A DNA stretch of 64,000 nucleotides from JANNSX01 sp046348995 (GTDB lineage: Bacteria; Pseudomonadota; Alphaproteobacteria; Rhizobiales; Hyphomicrobiaceae): NCBI GenBank assembly GCA_046348995.1, contig JAXMDB010000006.1:124001-188000 (forward strand), read 5' to 3'. A model generated the notes under the pieces. That model was not told the DNA's origin. It was given only the letters and a program-made list of their open reading frames with translations, and made no database searches. Position numbers and translations under genes: made by a program. Shown piece by piece: positions 10,748 through 18,792 of this stretch; positions within the stretch are counted from its first letter, which is position 1, and each line of letters opens with the position of its first letter.

Positions 10748-11137
10748 ATGGCGGACGCGATCACCTATACGAACATCCCGGGCCTGACCAACGCCGGCGC
10801 CTACAGTCACCTGACGCTGGCCTCGGGGTTCGCCTTTCTCGCCGGCCAGATCGAAACCGATGACGTGTCCCGGCCCAAGCCCTCCGGCGACATCGCGCTC
10901 GAAACCAAGTCGGCGATGGACAATCTCGGCCGGGTGCTCGCCCAGGCCGGGCTCGGCTTCGAGGATGTCGTGCGGACCAACATCTACATGATCAACCTCT
11001 CGGACTTTCAGCGCATGAACGCCGTCTATGTCTCCTACTTCCCGAAAGGCAGGCTACCGGCCCGCACCACTGTCGGCGTCGCAGAGCTGCTCGATGGCTG
11101 CCTGATCGAGATCGACTGCATTGCTCGTCTGCGGTAG
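10748..11137 (+). CDS. RidA-family protein (YjgF/UK114)
   Basis: 129-residue RidA-like protein. Founding members hydrolyse reactive enamine/imine intermediates from PLP enzymes; many paralogues belong to catabolic operons. The family pattern is clear: GQIETD, the AGLGFEDVVRTNIYMINLSDFQRMNAVYVSYF core, and the end motif PARTTVGVAELLDGCLIEIDCIA with the conserved Arg that binds the substrate carboxylate. GAGGTAACGACAGGAG precedes the ATG at a suitable distance. It is followed on the same strand by an efflux pump and an amine oxidase; an amine oxidase that makes imines would be a sensible partner, which is an inference. Confidence 0.88.
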   Translation: MADAITYTNIPGLTNAGAYSHLTLASGFAFLAGQIETDDVSRPKPSGDIALETKSAMDNLGRVLAQAGLGFEDVVRTNIYMINLSDFQRMNAVYVSYFPKGRLPARTTVGVAELLDGCLIEIDCIARLR

Positions 11138-11218
11138 GGACTTGAAACTTGCGGGCGCGCGCGCCGTTTCCGGCGCAGCGCCATATCCCATCGGCGCATC
11201 GTGAGCCCTCGGCAGCGG

Positions 11219-12703
11219 ATGATCATGCAACCTCAGGCCTCGCCCCTCGACGACGGTCAGCGCGTTCGCATCATCGTCGGCGTGTTGATCGCGATGCTGC
11301 TCGCGGCGCTCGACCAGACGATCGTCACGCCCGCGATCGCCACGATGGGGCACAGCCTCGGCGGCGAGTCCTATCTCTTTTGGATCGTCTCCGCCTACTT
11401 CCTCACCGCCACCGCCGTGACGCCGCTCTATGGCAAGCTCGCCGATGTCCACGGCAGGCGCCCGGTGCTGCTCGCCGGCATCGCCATCTTCGTCCTGGGC
11501 TCGGTGGCGGCGGCGCTCGCGCCGACCATGCTCTGGCTGATCGTCGCTCGCGCCGTGCAGGGGCTCGGCGGTGGCGGCCTCATCGCGCTCGCGCAAACGG
11601 TCATCGGCGATCTCGTTCCCGCCAAGGAGCGCGGGCGCTTCGCCGTCTACATCTCGGGCACCTGGGCGATCGCCAGCATTGCGGGTCCCGTGCTCGGCGG
11701 CCTGATCGCCGAGCATCTGCACTGGTCCGTGATCTTCTGGCTCAACGTGCCCTTGGCCGCATTCGCCGTCGCCATGACGAACGAAAGCCTGAAACGCGTG
11801 CCTTGGCAGCGCCGCGAGCATCGGCTGGACATCCTCGGCTCCGTGCTCATCGTCGTCGCGACCGTGCTGCTGATGCTGGGCTTGACTCTCGGCGGGGCGG
11901 GCGCGCCGTGGCTGTCTTTGCAGGTCGCCGGCTCGCTCGCTGGTGCGTCCGTGCTCGCCGCCGTCTTTCTTCTGCATCTGTTGCGCGCGCCCGAGCCGCT
12001 GATCCCGCTCGAGGTGCTGAAAAATCCGGTCGTGCTCTGGGCGACGACGAGCGTGTTCTTCGCCATGGCAGCCTTCATCGGCCTCGTCGTCTACATTCCG
12101 CTCTATCTCGAGCTGGTGCACGGCATGTCGGCATCGGCGGCGGGGTTCGCGCTCGTCGGCTACATGGTCGGAACCGTCGTCGGAGCCAATGTCGCGGCGC
12201 GGACGATGGCGCATGTGGCGCACTACCGCCGCCTGCCGGTGGCGGGCCTCGCCGTCTCCATCATCGCGCTTGCGGTGCTGGCCTATTCCGCGGCGACGCT
12301 GCCCTTCATCGGCGTCGAGCTGCTGCTCATCGTCATCGGCCTCGGCAGCGGCGCGCAGTTTCCGGTGACGACGGTTGCGACCCAGAACTCCGTCGATCCT
12401 CGCGACATGGGTGTCGCTACGGGCGTGCTCGGGTTCTTGAGGGCGCTGGGCAGCGCCATCGGCGTCGCCATCATCGGCGCCATCGGCAGTGCGTCCGGCA
12501 TCGGCAACGCGTTGCTGAGGCACGCCGGTGCGGGCAGCGCGGCGACCGCCGATGCGACCAGTGCCGCCAATCTCGGCCCAGCTTTCGCGCCCGTGTTCTG
12601 GGCCTCGGCCGCCTCGCTTGCCGTCTCCCTGCTTCTGCTTTCGCAGATGCCCGAGCGGCCGCTCAAGGGGCGCGCGGAGCCCAAGCCCGCAGAAGCGCTC
12701 TAG
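11219..12703 (+). CDS. MFS drug efflux transporter, DHA2 (EmrB/QacA) type
   Basis: Proton-driven exporter of the major facilitator superfamily. About 494 residues and roughly 14 hydrophobic segments fit the DHA2 subfamily. Visible signatures are LDQTIVTPAIATM in helix 1 (motif D1-like), GKLADVHGRRPVLL (motif A, loop 2-3), and the antiporter motif region ISGTWAIASIAGPVLGGLI (motif C). ATG 11219 is taken because the hydrophobic core begins about 20 residues later; GTG 11201 would add six residues. Substrate cannot be told from sequence. Same strand as the RidA gene and the flavin oxidase. Confidence 0.9.
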   Translation: MIMQPQASPLDDGQRVRIIVGVLIAMLLAALDQTIVTPAIATMGHSLGGESYLFWIVSAYFLTATAVTPLYGKLADVHGRRPVLLAGIAIFVLGSVAAALAPTMLWLIVARAVQGLGGGGLIALAQTVIGDLVPAKERGRFAVYISGTWAIASIAGPVLGGLIAEHLHWSVIFWLNVPLAAFAVAMTNESLKRVPWQRREHRLDILGSVLIVVATVLLMLGLTLGGAGAPWLSLQVAGSLAGASVLAAVFLLHLLRAPEPLIPLEVLKNPVVLWATTSVFFAMAAFIGLVVYIPLYLELVHGMSASAAGFALVGYMVGTVVGANVAARTMAHVAHYRRLPVAGLAVSIIALAVLAYSAATLPFIGVELLLIVIGLGSGAQFPVTTVATQNSVDPRDMGVATGVLGFLRALGSAIGVAIIGAIGSASGIGNALLRHAGAGSAATADATSAANLGPAFAPVFWASAASLAVSLLLLSQMPERPLKGRAEPKPAEAL

Positions 12704-12714
12704 AGTCTCGGTTT

Positions 12715-12763
12715 TGAGCGCGTTCTCACGGCGAACCGGCGTCCACGTCGCCTGAACGTGCTC
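12715..12763. repeat. Dispersed palindromic repeat, copy 1
   Basis: A ~48-bp interrupted palindrome (GAGC..CGTTCTCACGGCGAACC ... GTCGCCTGAACGTGCTC). Its reverse complement closely matches the element at 38750-38797. Both lie between genes. The design, short and with complementary ends around GGTTCGCCG, is that of REP-type intergenic repeats common in Hyphomicrobiales. Confidence 0.7.
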
Positions 12764-12871
12764 AAGCTCTCGCAATGCCACCACCGCGACGCGGCGTTGC
12801 GCGCCATCGCGTTGCGTCCGAAAGCGGCGCACCCTAGTCTCCGCCGAATATCTTCGCGGGATGAGCCCATC

Positions 12872-14176
12872 ATGCAGAACCTTCCTCTCGATCGTGCCCT
12901 TTGGATGAAAACGGCGCCCGCGGCCCCGAAGGCGCCGCCCCTCAAAGGCGACGTCAAAGCCCAGGTCGTCGTCATCGGCGGAGGCTTCTCGGGCACGTCC
13001 TCGGCGTTGCACCTCGCCGAGAAGGGCATCGACGTCGTGCTGCTCGAGGCCGACGAGATCGGCTTCGGCGGCTCGGGCCGCAACGCCGGTCTCGTCAACG
13101 CCGGCCTGTTCGTCGATCCGAGCGTGATCGTCGAGCACTATGGCGAGAAACACGGGCCGGGCTTCGCCAAGGCGCTCGGCAACTCGCCCTTGCTCGTTCG
13201 CAAGCTCATCGACACGCACAAGATCGATTGCGATGCCGGCGACCGTGGCATCATCAAGGGCGCGCACTCGAACGCGGCTCTGAAGATTCTCAAGGAGACC
13301 GTGCGGCAATGGCAGGGGCTGGGCGAGCCGGTCGAGCTCCTCTCGTCGGCCGAGGTCGCCAAGAAAACGGGCTCGACCTGGTACAAGGGCGGACTCGTCG
13401 ATCGCCGCAGCTTCACTATCGAGCCCTTGGGCTACGTACGCGGGCTTGCCACTGCCGCGGCCAAGGCGGGGGCCCGCATCTATACGGGCTCGCGCGCCAG
13501 GAAGATCGAGTCGACGGCCCAGGGTGTGCGCGTCGAAACCGATCAGGGCTCGGTCAGCGCCGGGCGCGCCATCGTCGTCACCGGCGCCTACGATCAGCAG
13601 CTCATTCCCGGCCTCGAGCGCGCCTTCGTGCCGACCGGCTACTTCATGTTCGCGACCGAGCCGCTCTCGCACAATCTCAGAGCCCGCATCCTGCCTGAGA
13701 AGCAGGCCGTCTACGATACGCAACCGTCGCTGCTCTCCGTCCGCTACAACCGCGAGCATCGCCTCGTCATCGGCAATCTCGGCTGGCTGCCGCCCGAGCG
13801 AAGCGGCCAGGCGTGGGCGGCGAAAGCGGTGCGCGATCTTTTCCCGGCGCTGGGCGACATCAAGTTCAGCCACGGCTGGAGCGGCATCCTCGACATGACG
13901 GACGACCACATGCCCTGGCTCGCCGCGCCGATGCCGAACGTCCATCTGCTCGGTGGCTTCAACGGTCGCGGCATCGGGCCTGGCACCTATTGGGGCAGCG
14001 TGCTCGCCCAATGGGCGGCGACCGGCGACACGGCCGTGCTGCCGATCGCGCCGCAATCCATCCCCGACATCAAGAACCGCTGGCTCAAGGGGCATGGCTA
14101 TCAGAAGGCTTTCCAGAGCTATCGGCTGCGGATGCGGCTGCGCCGTCCGCGGGGTGCCAAGGAGGCGGCGGCATGA
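12872..14176 (+). CDS. FAD-dependent amine/amino-acid oxidase (DAO family, PuuB-like)
   Basis: 434-residue flavoprotein of the D-amino-acid oxidase (DAO) fold. The dinucleotide motif VVVIGGGFSGTSSALHLAEKG starts near residue 32, with the acidic end VLLEADEIGFGGSGRNAGLVNAG typical of gamma-glutamylputrescine oxidase and sarcosine-oxidase-like enzymes. The C-terminal FAD contact is FNGRGIGPGTYWG. ATG 12872 gives normal length; the frame opens earlier, but the added residues are R/H-rich and fall in the repeat at 12715-12763. It overlaps the cupin gene by four bases. The substrate is probably an amine or N-substituted amino acid but cannot be fixed. Confidence 0.85.
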   Translation: MQNLPLDRALWMKTAPAAPKAPPLKGDVKAQVVVIGGGFSGTSSALHLAEKGIDVVLLEADEIGFGGSGRNAGLVNAGLFVDPSVIVEHYGEKHGPGFAKALGNSPLLVRKLIDTHKIDCDAGDRGIIKGAHSNAALKILKETVRQWQGLGEPVELLSSAEVAKKTGSTWYKGGLVDRRSFTIEPLGYVRGLATAAAKAGARIYTGSRARKIESTAQGVRVETDQGSVSAGRAIVVTGAYDQQLIPGLERAFVPTGYFMFATEPLSHNLRARILPEKQAVYDTQPSLLSVRYNREHRLVIGNLGWLPPERSGQAWAAKAVRDLFPALGDIKFSHGWSGILDMTDDHMPWLAAPMPNVHLLGGFNGRGIGPGTYWGSVLAQWAATGDTAVLPIAPQSIPDIKNRWLKGHGYQKAFQSYRLRMRLRRPRGAKEAAA

Positions 14177-14646
14177 GCGCGAAATCACCGGCGTTCGACC
14201 CCAAGGATGTGCCCGAGAGCAACGCGACGGCTATCCCTGAGCCCTTCACGCGGGACAATCAGAACCGTTACAACCGTCGCATCAGCGACTTCGCCGGGCT
14301 GAAGAATTACGGTGTGATCCTGACGCGGATCATTCCGGGCGGGCAGTCGTCCTACCGGCATGCGCATACGAGGCAGGACGAGTTCGTCTACGTGCTCGAA
14401 GGTCCCGTCACGCTCGAGACGACGACGGGCAAACAGGTGCTCGACAGCGGCATGTGTGCGGGCTTTCCGGCCGGCACCGGCGATGCGCATCGTTTCGTCA
14501 ATCACACGGACAAGGATGCGCTGTTGCTCGTCGTCGGCGACCGCTCGCAGGGCGACGAGGTAAGCTATCCCGACGTCGACATGAAGGCCGCCTACGGTGC
14601 GGACGGGAAATTCCGATTCACGCGCAAGGACGGCACGCCGTTGTGA
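14173..14646 (+). CDS. Cupin protein coupled to the flavin oxidase
   Basis: 157-residue single-domain cupin. Metal-site motif 1 reads SSYRHAHTRQDEFVYVLEG (G(X)5HXH(X)3,4E(X)6G pattern) and motif 2 GAGFPAGTGDAHRFVNHTD-like, so a bound metal is likely. The C-terminal part (GDEVSYPDVDMKA) resembles cupins annotated as sugar or amine-associated auxiliary proteins. The start codon overlaps the oxidase stop (ATGA), so the two are co-translated and probably act in the same pathway, perhaps on the oxidase product. The reaction is unknown. Confidence 0.8.
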   Translation: MSAKSPAFDPKDVPESNATAIPEPFTRDNQNRYNRRISDFAGLKNYGVILTRIIPGGQSSYRHAHTRQDEFVYVLEGPVTLETTTGKQVLDSGMCAGFPAGTGDAHRFVNHTDKDALLLVVGDRSQGDEVSYPDVDMKAAYGADGKFRFTRKDGTPL

Positions 14647-14649
14647 GGG

Positions 14650-14684
14650 TAGGCAGTAGGCAGTAGGCAGTCGGCAGTCGGCAG
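14650..14684. repeat. Heptad tandem repeat
   Basis: Five consecutive 7-bp units: three TAGGCAG followed by two TCGGCAG. A reverse-complement piece (CTGCCTATTGCCGACTGCC) occurs at 14955-14973, so the unit brackets about 270 bp in inverted orientation. It starts four bases after the cupin stop. Confidence 0.85.
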
Positions 14685-15387
14685 TGCTTTTGCTCAGCTC
14701 ATCTCACTCACTTCCGTCCTGCCAGCGCACGCTGGCATCCATCGGGCTCTCGGCACGGCACGGCGTCTCGTCACGGCGAAATACCTCGTGTCCTCGATGG
14801 TTGGTCAGATCCCGGCCTTCGCCGGGATGACGATGGGGAGAGGACGTGCCGAGGCCGCCAGTGCGCCGGCTGCGGCGCTGCCCGCTGGTGGCCGCTTGCC
14901 TTGGTCTATTCAGTTGTCAAAGAGCGAAAGGCGACGAGTTCAGTCCGATCGCGACTGCCTATTGCCGACTGCCGTCCTTTACGGCCACGCTCCGCCCTCT
15001 CCGCGGTCCGCGCCGGACCCGAGAGGATGGGAAAAGTCCAAGGGGACGGAGTGGCCGGCCCATGTCTAGTTTCAGTCGGATGTGGCCGGAACCACTCCGC
15101 CGTCATCGTGGGCTTCGCTTGCCGCCGTGGCCCCCGTTGCCGAGGACCGCTCGCGGACATCCGCCGCGAGAGTAGGCTTGCGTCAGGTTCCCATCGCAAG
15201 CGGCAGTCAGCGCCGGATAGCTTATGTCGGCACCCACGACGCTCCCTGCTGCCGATCCACCAGCGCGCGTTCCAGGGTCCTTGGCGTGACGGGGCTGAGG
15301 GTAGTATGGGCGTGCGGAGGGCGGGGGATAACTGCATATGATTGTTTCGGATATGACGGGCGGAAATGAAACGCTTGTAGGTCTTGC

Positions 15388-15530
15388 CGCCCCTCACCCT
15401 ACCCTCTCCCCGTTCGCAGCAATGGCTGCGACGGGGAGAGGAGGATGCACGGCGCGTCCTAGACGCGTGAAGCGGGCACGGCTCTGTCCGCCTCTCCCCG
15501 TAGCGCAAGTGCGGGGAAGAGAGGTGAGGG
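15388..15530. repeat. Pair of CCTCTCCCCGT/ACGGGGAGAGG hairpins
   Basis: Two facing REP-like hairpins, 15403-15441 (arms CCTCTCCCCGT and ACGGGGAGAGG, exact) and 15491-15524. They are bounded by CCCTCACCCTA and its complement-like GGTGAGGG. The same hairpin type recurs at 43783-43819 and 43929-43961. Confidence 0.8.
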
Positions 15531-15559
15531 CAGCCTCAAGGGAGATCGTTGCCACCGGC

Positions 15560-15631
15560 GGGCGACCTGCCAAGTCGCCCCTACGGTCTCGCCACATCCG
15601 CCGTGCTGTAGGGGCGAGCGGCAGCTCGCCC
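15560..15631. repeat. GGCGACCTGCC...GGCAGCTCGCCC repeat, copy 1
   Basis: About 72 bp with outer arms GGGCGACCTGCC / GGCAGCTCGCCC and an inner CGCCCCTACGG / GTAGGGGCG pairing around CCACATCCGCCGTG. A second copy lies at 16121-16192, differing at a few bases. A partial relative (GTAGGGGCGACCGGCAGGTCGCCC) is at 43721-43744. Confidence 0.8.
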
Positions 15632-15978
15632 AATGCCAGGACAGGCGCTGCGCTCAAGCTGCGCATCGGCCGCCTCTTGCTGCAGCGTCAATGTATAGGA
15701 GGGAAAGGAGGAGGTCGCCACAAAGGGAGATCATTGCCACAAATTGCTCGCCGTCCTCGCGCGGTGTGGCTCAAGGCCGTAGGGCGGGTTGAGCCAGGGC
15801 GAGCGGCAGCTCGCCCAATGCCAGGACAGGCGCTGCGCTCAAGCTGCGCATCGGCCGCCTCTTGCTGCAGCGTCAATGTATAGGAGAGGGGAAAAGGAGG
15901 AGGTCGCCACAAAGGAGATCATTGCCACGAATTGCTCGTCGTCCTCGCGCGGTGTGGATCAAGGCCGTAGGGCGGGTC
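15612..15978. repeat. Tandem duplication, two 185-bp units
   Basis: Unit 1 is 15612-15796 and unit 2 is 15797-15978, in direct orientation. Both begin GGGCGAGCGGCAGCTCGCCC, share AATGCCAGGACAGGCGCTGC and GCTGCAGCGTCAATGTATAGG, and end near GGCCGTAGGGCGGGT. The units differ by a few substitutions and short indels in the GGAGGGAAAGGAGG tract. Neither contains a convincing gene. Confidence 0.9.
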
Positions 15979-16120
15979 GAGTCGAAGGCGAAGCCCGCCG
16001 TTTTCTCGGCGCGTCAATAGCGGCGGACTTCGCGAAGGCTCAGTCCGCCCTACGCTCTATCCAACGGGCACGTCGTGCGCATGAGGAGAGGCAGCCACAA
16101 AGGATATCGCTGCCACAGAT

Positions 16121-16192
16121 GGGCGACCTGCCGCTCGCCCCTACGAGCTCACCACATCCGCCGTGCCGTAGGCGCGAGCGGCAGCTCGCCCA
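16121..16192. repeat. GGCGACCTGCC...GGCAGCTCGCCC repeat, copy 2
   Basis: Second copy of the 72-bp unit seen at 15560-15631, with CCGCTCGCCCCTACG in the left arm and GTAGGCGCGAGCGGCAGC in the right arm. Differences between the copies fall mainly in the arms, and one (GTAGGcGCG) disrupts pairing. Confidence 0.8.
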
Positions 16193-16240
16193 CTCTCACG
16201 TAGCGGGAGCAGCCGTCGCGACAGTCGCTCCCCGAGCGCG

Positions 16241-16519
16241 CTACTTGCCGTTGCCACGCTGCCAATAGAGCGTCGCCACCGTCACCAGCGCCGTCAGGAT
16301 CATCGTGCCGAGGATATCGGAGCGCTGGATGAACGCCGTCCAGGCGGTGATGCCCTGCATCCAGCCGCCCTTCGCCGTCAGCACGTTGTTGAGCATGATG
16401 ATGACGAGCGCGATCGCCGCCGTGATGACGACCGCGTACATCACCTGGAGCGCCCGTTTCGTCAGCTTCGGCACCGAGATCGTGTTGCGGCCGATGGCCA
16501 GCTGGGTTCGGTCGGACAT
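16241..16519 (-). CDS. Small two-helix membrane protein, unknown
   Basis: 92-residue protein with a short polar N-terminus (MSDRTQLAIGRNTISVPKLTKR) and two hydrophobic helices, around 27-48 (MYAVVITAAIALVIIMLNNV) and 70-86 (ILGTMILTALVTVATLYW), joined by a loop with WMQGITAW. I do not recognise the family. ATG 16519 is preferred to the longer open frame because upstream residues are R/P/C-rich and lack a start signal; GACTTATCT precedes it without a strong ribosome-binding site. It stands alone, divergent from the dipeptide transporter operon. Confidence 0.6.
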   Translation of the reverse strand: MSDRTQLAIGRNTISVPKLTKRALQVMYAVVITAAIALVIIMLNNVLTAKGGWMQGITAWTAFIQRSDILGTMILTALVTVATLYWQRGNGK

Positions 16520-16876
16520 GAGATAAGTCCTTGTCTGAAGCTGTGGATTAGCTGTGTATAACTGATTCGGGGAGATTAAGTCCTGGCCATCCCGGCAGCG
16601 CGCGCTTCGAGGCGGGGCCAAGCTTCTACAACGCGTCTCCCTTCGGTGGCCCGGCGCCGGCGGCCGCTCGCAGATCATGGGCTGCAAGACCAATAGAGGC
16701 TTGCCGCACGCCTGCTTCCATCAGGACGCGGCCCGATCTAGACTGCGCGCGAGTTGAGCATTTCACGAAAGTCCGGACATGCGGGCACGCCCCTTCGCGC
16801 GTCATCTCTCGTCGGCAGTGCTGGCCGATGCGGCAGGCCGCCTCAGATCAGGGCCGGCGGCAGGACGCTCAGCATC
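16520..16876. other. Divergent intergenic region before the dipeptide transporter
   Basis: About 355 bases separating the small membrane protein from the first permease. It includes a slightly A/T-richer part (TGTGGATTAGCTGTGTATAACTG near 16541-16563) that could serve as promoter DNA for either side. No substrate-binding-protein gene or remnant is visible. Confidence 0.4.
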
Positions 16877-17896
16877 ATGATCCGCTTCCTCCTGCGCCGG
16901 GCGGCCCTCACGATCCCGACCTTCTTCGCCCTCATGTTCTTGACGTTCATCATGATCCGCCTCGTGCCGGGCGATCCGATCGAGGTTAGGAAGGGCGAGC
17001 GCGGCATCTCGCCGGAGCGGCTCGAGCAGCTGCGCCACGAGATGGGTCTCGATCAGCCGATCTGGAAGCAGTTCTACGACTACGTGACACAGATCCTGTC
17101 GGGCGATTTCGGCACCTCCATCATCAGCCACGAGAAGGTGCTCACCGAGTTCGCAACGCTGTTTCCGGCGACGCTCGAGCTCTCCCTCTGCGCCATCCTG
17201 TTCGCCGTGCTGCTCGGCATTCCGGCCGGCGTCGTCGCGGCCGTCCGGCGAGGTGGCTTCTTCGATCAATCGCTCATGACGGCGGCCCTCACCGGCTATT
17301 CGATGCCGATCTTCTGGTGGGGCCTGATCCTGATCCTCTTCATGTCGAACACGCTCGGCCTCTTGCCGGTCTCCGGGCGGATGGACCCCATCAAGTACTA
17401 TTTCGAGCCGACCACTGGCTTCATGCTGATCGACACGGCCTTTTTCGTCGGCGCCGACCAGAAGGGCGCGTTCCTCGCCGCCGTGCGCTATCTCATCCTG
17501 CCGACGATCGTGCTCGGCACCGTGCCGCTCGCCGTCATCGCCCGCATGACCCGCTCCGCCATGCTCGAGGTGCTGCAGGAGGACTATGTCCGCACCGCGC
17601 GTGCCAAGGGCCTTGCGCCCTGGCGTGTCATCGGCCAGCACGCGTTGCGCAACGCGCTCATCCCGGTCGTGACGACGATCGGCCTCTCGATCACGACGCT
17701 GTTCGGCGGCGCGGTGCTCACCGAGACGATTTTCGCCTGGCCCGGCGTCGGCAAGTGGCTCATCGAGAGCATCGGCCGGCGTGACTATCCGGCCCTCCAG
17801 GGCGGCATCATGCTGATCTCGGGCCTGGTCGTGTTCGTCAACCTCATCGTCGACATGCTGTACGGCCTGATCAATCCGAGGATCCGTCATGGTTGA
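16877..17896 (+). CDS. Dipeptide/oligopeptide/nickel-type ABC permease 1 (DppB family)
   Basis: 339-residue inner-membrane permease. The N-terminal MIRFLLRRAALTIPTFFALMF and the following RLVPGDP are diagnostic of DppB/OppB proteins. Six hydrophobic helices and the EAA loop (YVRTARAKGLAPWRVIGQHALRNALIP) that contacts the ATPases are present. The extra segment GRMDPIKYYFEPTTGFMLIDTAFFVGADQKGAF between helices is typical of the family. ATG 16877 starts exactly at the family's first residues. It overlaps the next permease by 8 nt. Substrate (peptide, glutathione, nickel) cannot be told, because no binding protein is encoded nearby. Confidence 0.92.
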   Translation: MIRFLLRRAALTIPTFFALMFLTFIMIRLVPGDPIEVRKGERGISPERLEQLRHEMGLDQPIWKQFYDYVTQILSGDFGTSIISHEKVLTEFATLFPATLELSLCAILFAVLLGIPAGVVAAVRRGGFFDQSLMTAALTGYSMPIFWWGLILILFMSNTLGLLPVSGRMDPIKYYFEPTTGFMLIDTAFFVGADQKGAFLAAVRYLILPTIVLGTVPLAVIARMTRSAMLEVLQEDYVRTARAKGLAPWRVIGQHALRNALIPVVTTIGLSITTLFGGAVLTETIFAWPGVGKWLIESIGRRDYPALQGGIMLISGLVVFVNLIVDMLYGLINPRIRHG

Positions 17897-18791
17897 GGCG
17901 GCCCTTCCGCGCGTCAAGGAGCGCAAGCCGCCCGGGCCGATGCGGGCGTTCTGGAACGCGTTCTCCGAAAACCGCGGCGCGGTGATTGGTCTTATCCTCG
18001 TCTGCCTCATCATCCTGATGGCGCTGTTCGCCCCGCTGCTCGCGCCCTTCGATCCGGTCGAGCAGTTCCGCGATAAGACGAAGCTGCCCCCCGTCTGGGC
18101 CGACGGAGGCAATTGGAGCCACCTGCTCGGCACCGACGCGCTCGGCCGCGATATGCTGTCCCGCATCATCTACGGCTCGCGCATCTCTCTGTTCATCGGC
18201 TTCGCCGTGATGCTGGTATCGGCCGTCATCGGCATCGCGCTCGGCCTCGTCGCCGCGTTCGCGCGCGGCATCGTCGAGGTGATGATTGTCCGCGTCATGG
18301 ATCTGATCGTGGCGATCCCCTCGCTCGTGCTCGCAATTCTCATCATCGCCGTCATCGGTCCCAATCTCACGAACACAATCATCGCCGTCACGATCGTCTA
18401 TCTGCCGCGCTATGTGCGCTTGGTGCGCGCGTCCGCGCTGGCGGAGCTCACGAAGGACTACGTGATCGCGGCGAGGGTCGCGGGGGCCGGGCCGATCCGG
18501 CTGATGCTCACCTCCGTGCTGCCCAATTGCCTGCCACCGCTCATCGTGCAGGCGGCGCTCGGCGTTTCGGATGCGATCCTCGAAGCGGCGGGCTTGGGCT
18601 TCCTCGGCCTCGGCGCTCAACCGCCTACGCCCGAATGGGGCGCGATGCTCGCCGACAGCCGCGAGTTCATTCAGGCGGCGCCGTGGATCATGGCGTTCCC
18701 GGGGCTCGCCATCCTTATCACGGTGCTCGCCATCAACCTCATGGGCGACGGGCTGCGCGATGCGCTCGATCCCAAGCTCAAGCGGAGCTGA
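17889..18791 (+). CDS. Dipeptide/oligopeptide/nickel-type ABC permease 2 (DppC family)
   Basis: 300-residue second permease. It has the OppC-type N-terminal helix (GAVIGLILVCLIILMALFAPLLAPFDPVEQ) followed by LLGTDALGRDMLSRIIYGSRISL, a nearly invariant DppC motif. The EAA loop is YVIAARVAGAGPIRLMLTSVLPNCLPP. It overlaps permease 1 by 8 nt and ends one base before an unknown gene that separates it from the ATPase genes, so all five genes are likely one transcript. Confidence 0.93.
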   Translation: MVEAALPRVKERKPPGPMRAFWNAFSENRGAVIGLILVCLIILMALFAPLLAPFDPVEQFRDKTKLPPVWADGGNWSHLLGTDALGRDMLSRIIYGSRISLFIGFAVMLVSAVIGIALGLVAAFARGIVEVMIVRVMDLIVAIPSLVLAILIIAVIGPNLTNTIIAVTIVYLPRYVRLVRASALAELTKDYVIAARVAGAGPIRLMLTSVLPNCLPPLIVQAALGVSDAILEAAGLGFLGLGAQPPTPEWGAMLADSREFIQAAPWIMAFPGLAILITVLAINLMGDGLRDALDPKLKRS

Positions 18792-18792
18792 C

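Larger units (their letters stand above)
14685..16240. other. 1.6-kb gene-free repeat island
   Basis: No frame on either strand has a recognisable domain, a plausible initiation site or the codon pattern of the neighbours. Instead it holds several repeat types: a TGCCAGCGCACGCTGGCA palindrome near 14719, CCCGGCCTTCGCCGGGATGA near 14814, C/T-rich hairpins (15388-15530), GTAGGGGCGAGCGGCAGCTCGCCC units, a 185-bp tandem duplication and a GGCGGACT..AGTCCGCC unit. Confidence 0.7.

Noticed and set aside
11054..14188. Minus-strand open frame of 1044 codons across RidA, MFS and oxidase genes
   Set aside because: It is the antisense of three well-supported genes. High-GC codon bias removes stops on the opposite strand; composition is R/D/G/H-rich with no fold.
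14906..15508. Minus-strand open frame of 200 codons in the repeat island
   Set aside because: It is composed of hairpin and repeat sequence and has no domain; treated as non-coding.
15388..16192. CRISPR array
   Set aside because: Repeats are long, nested palindromes and a single tandem duplication without uniform short repeats, regular spacers or cas genes.
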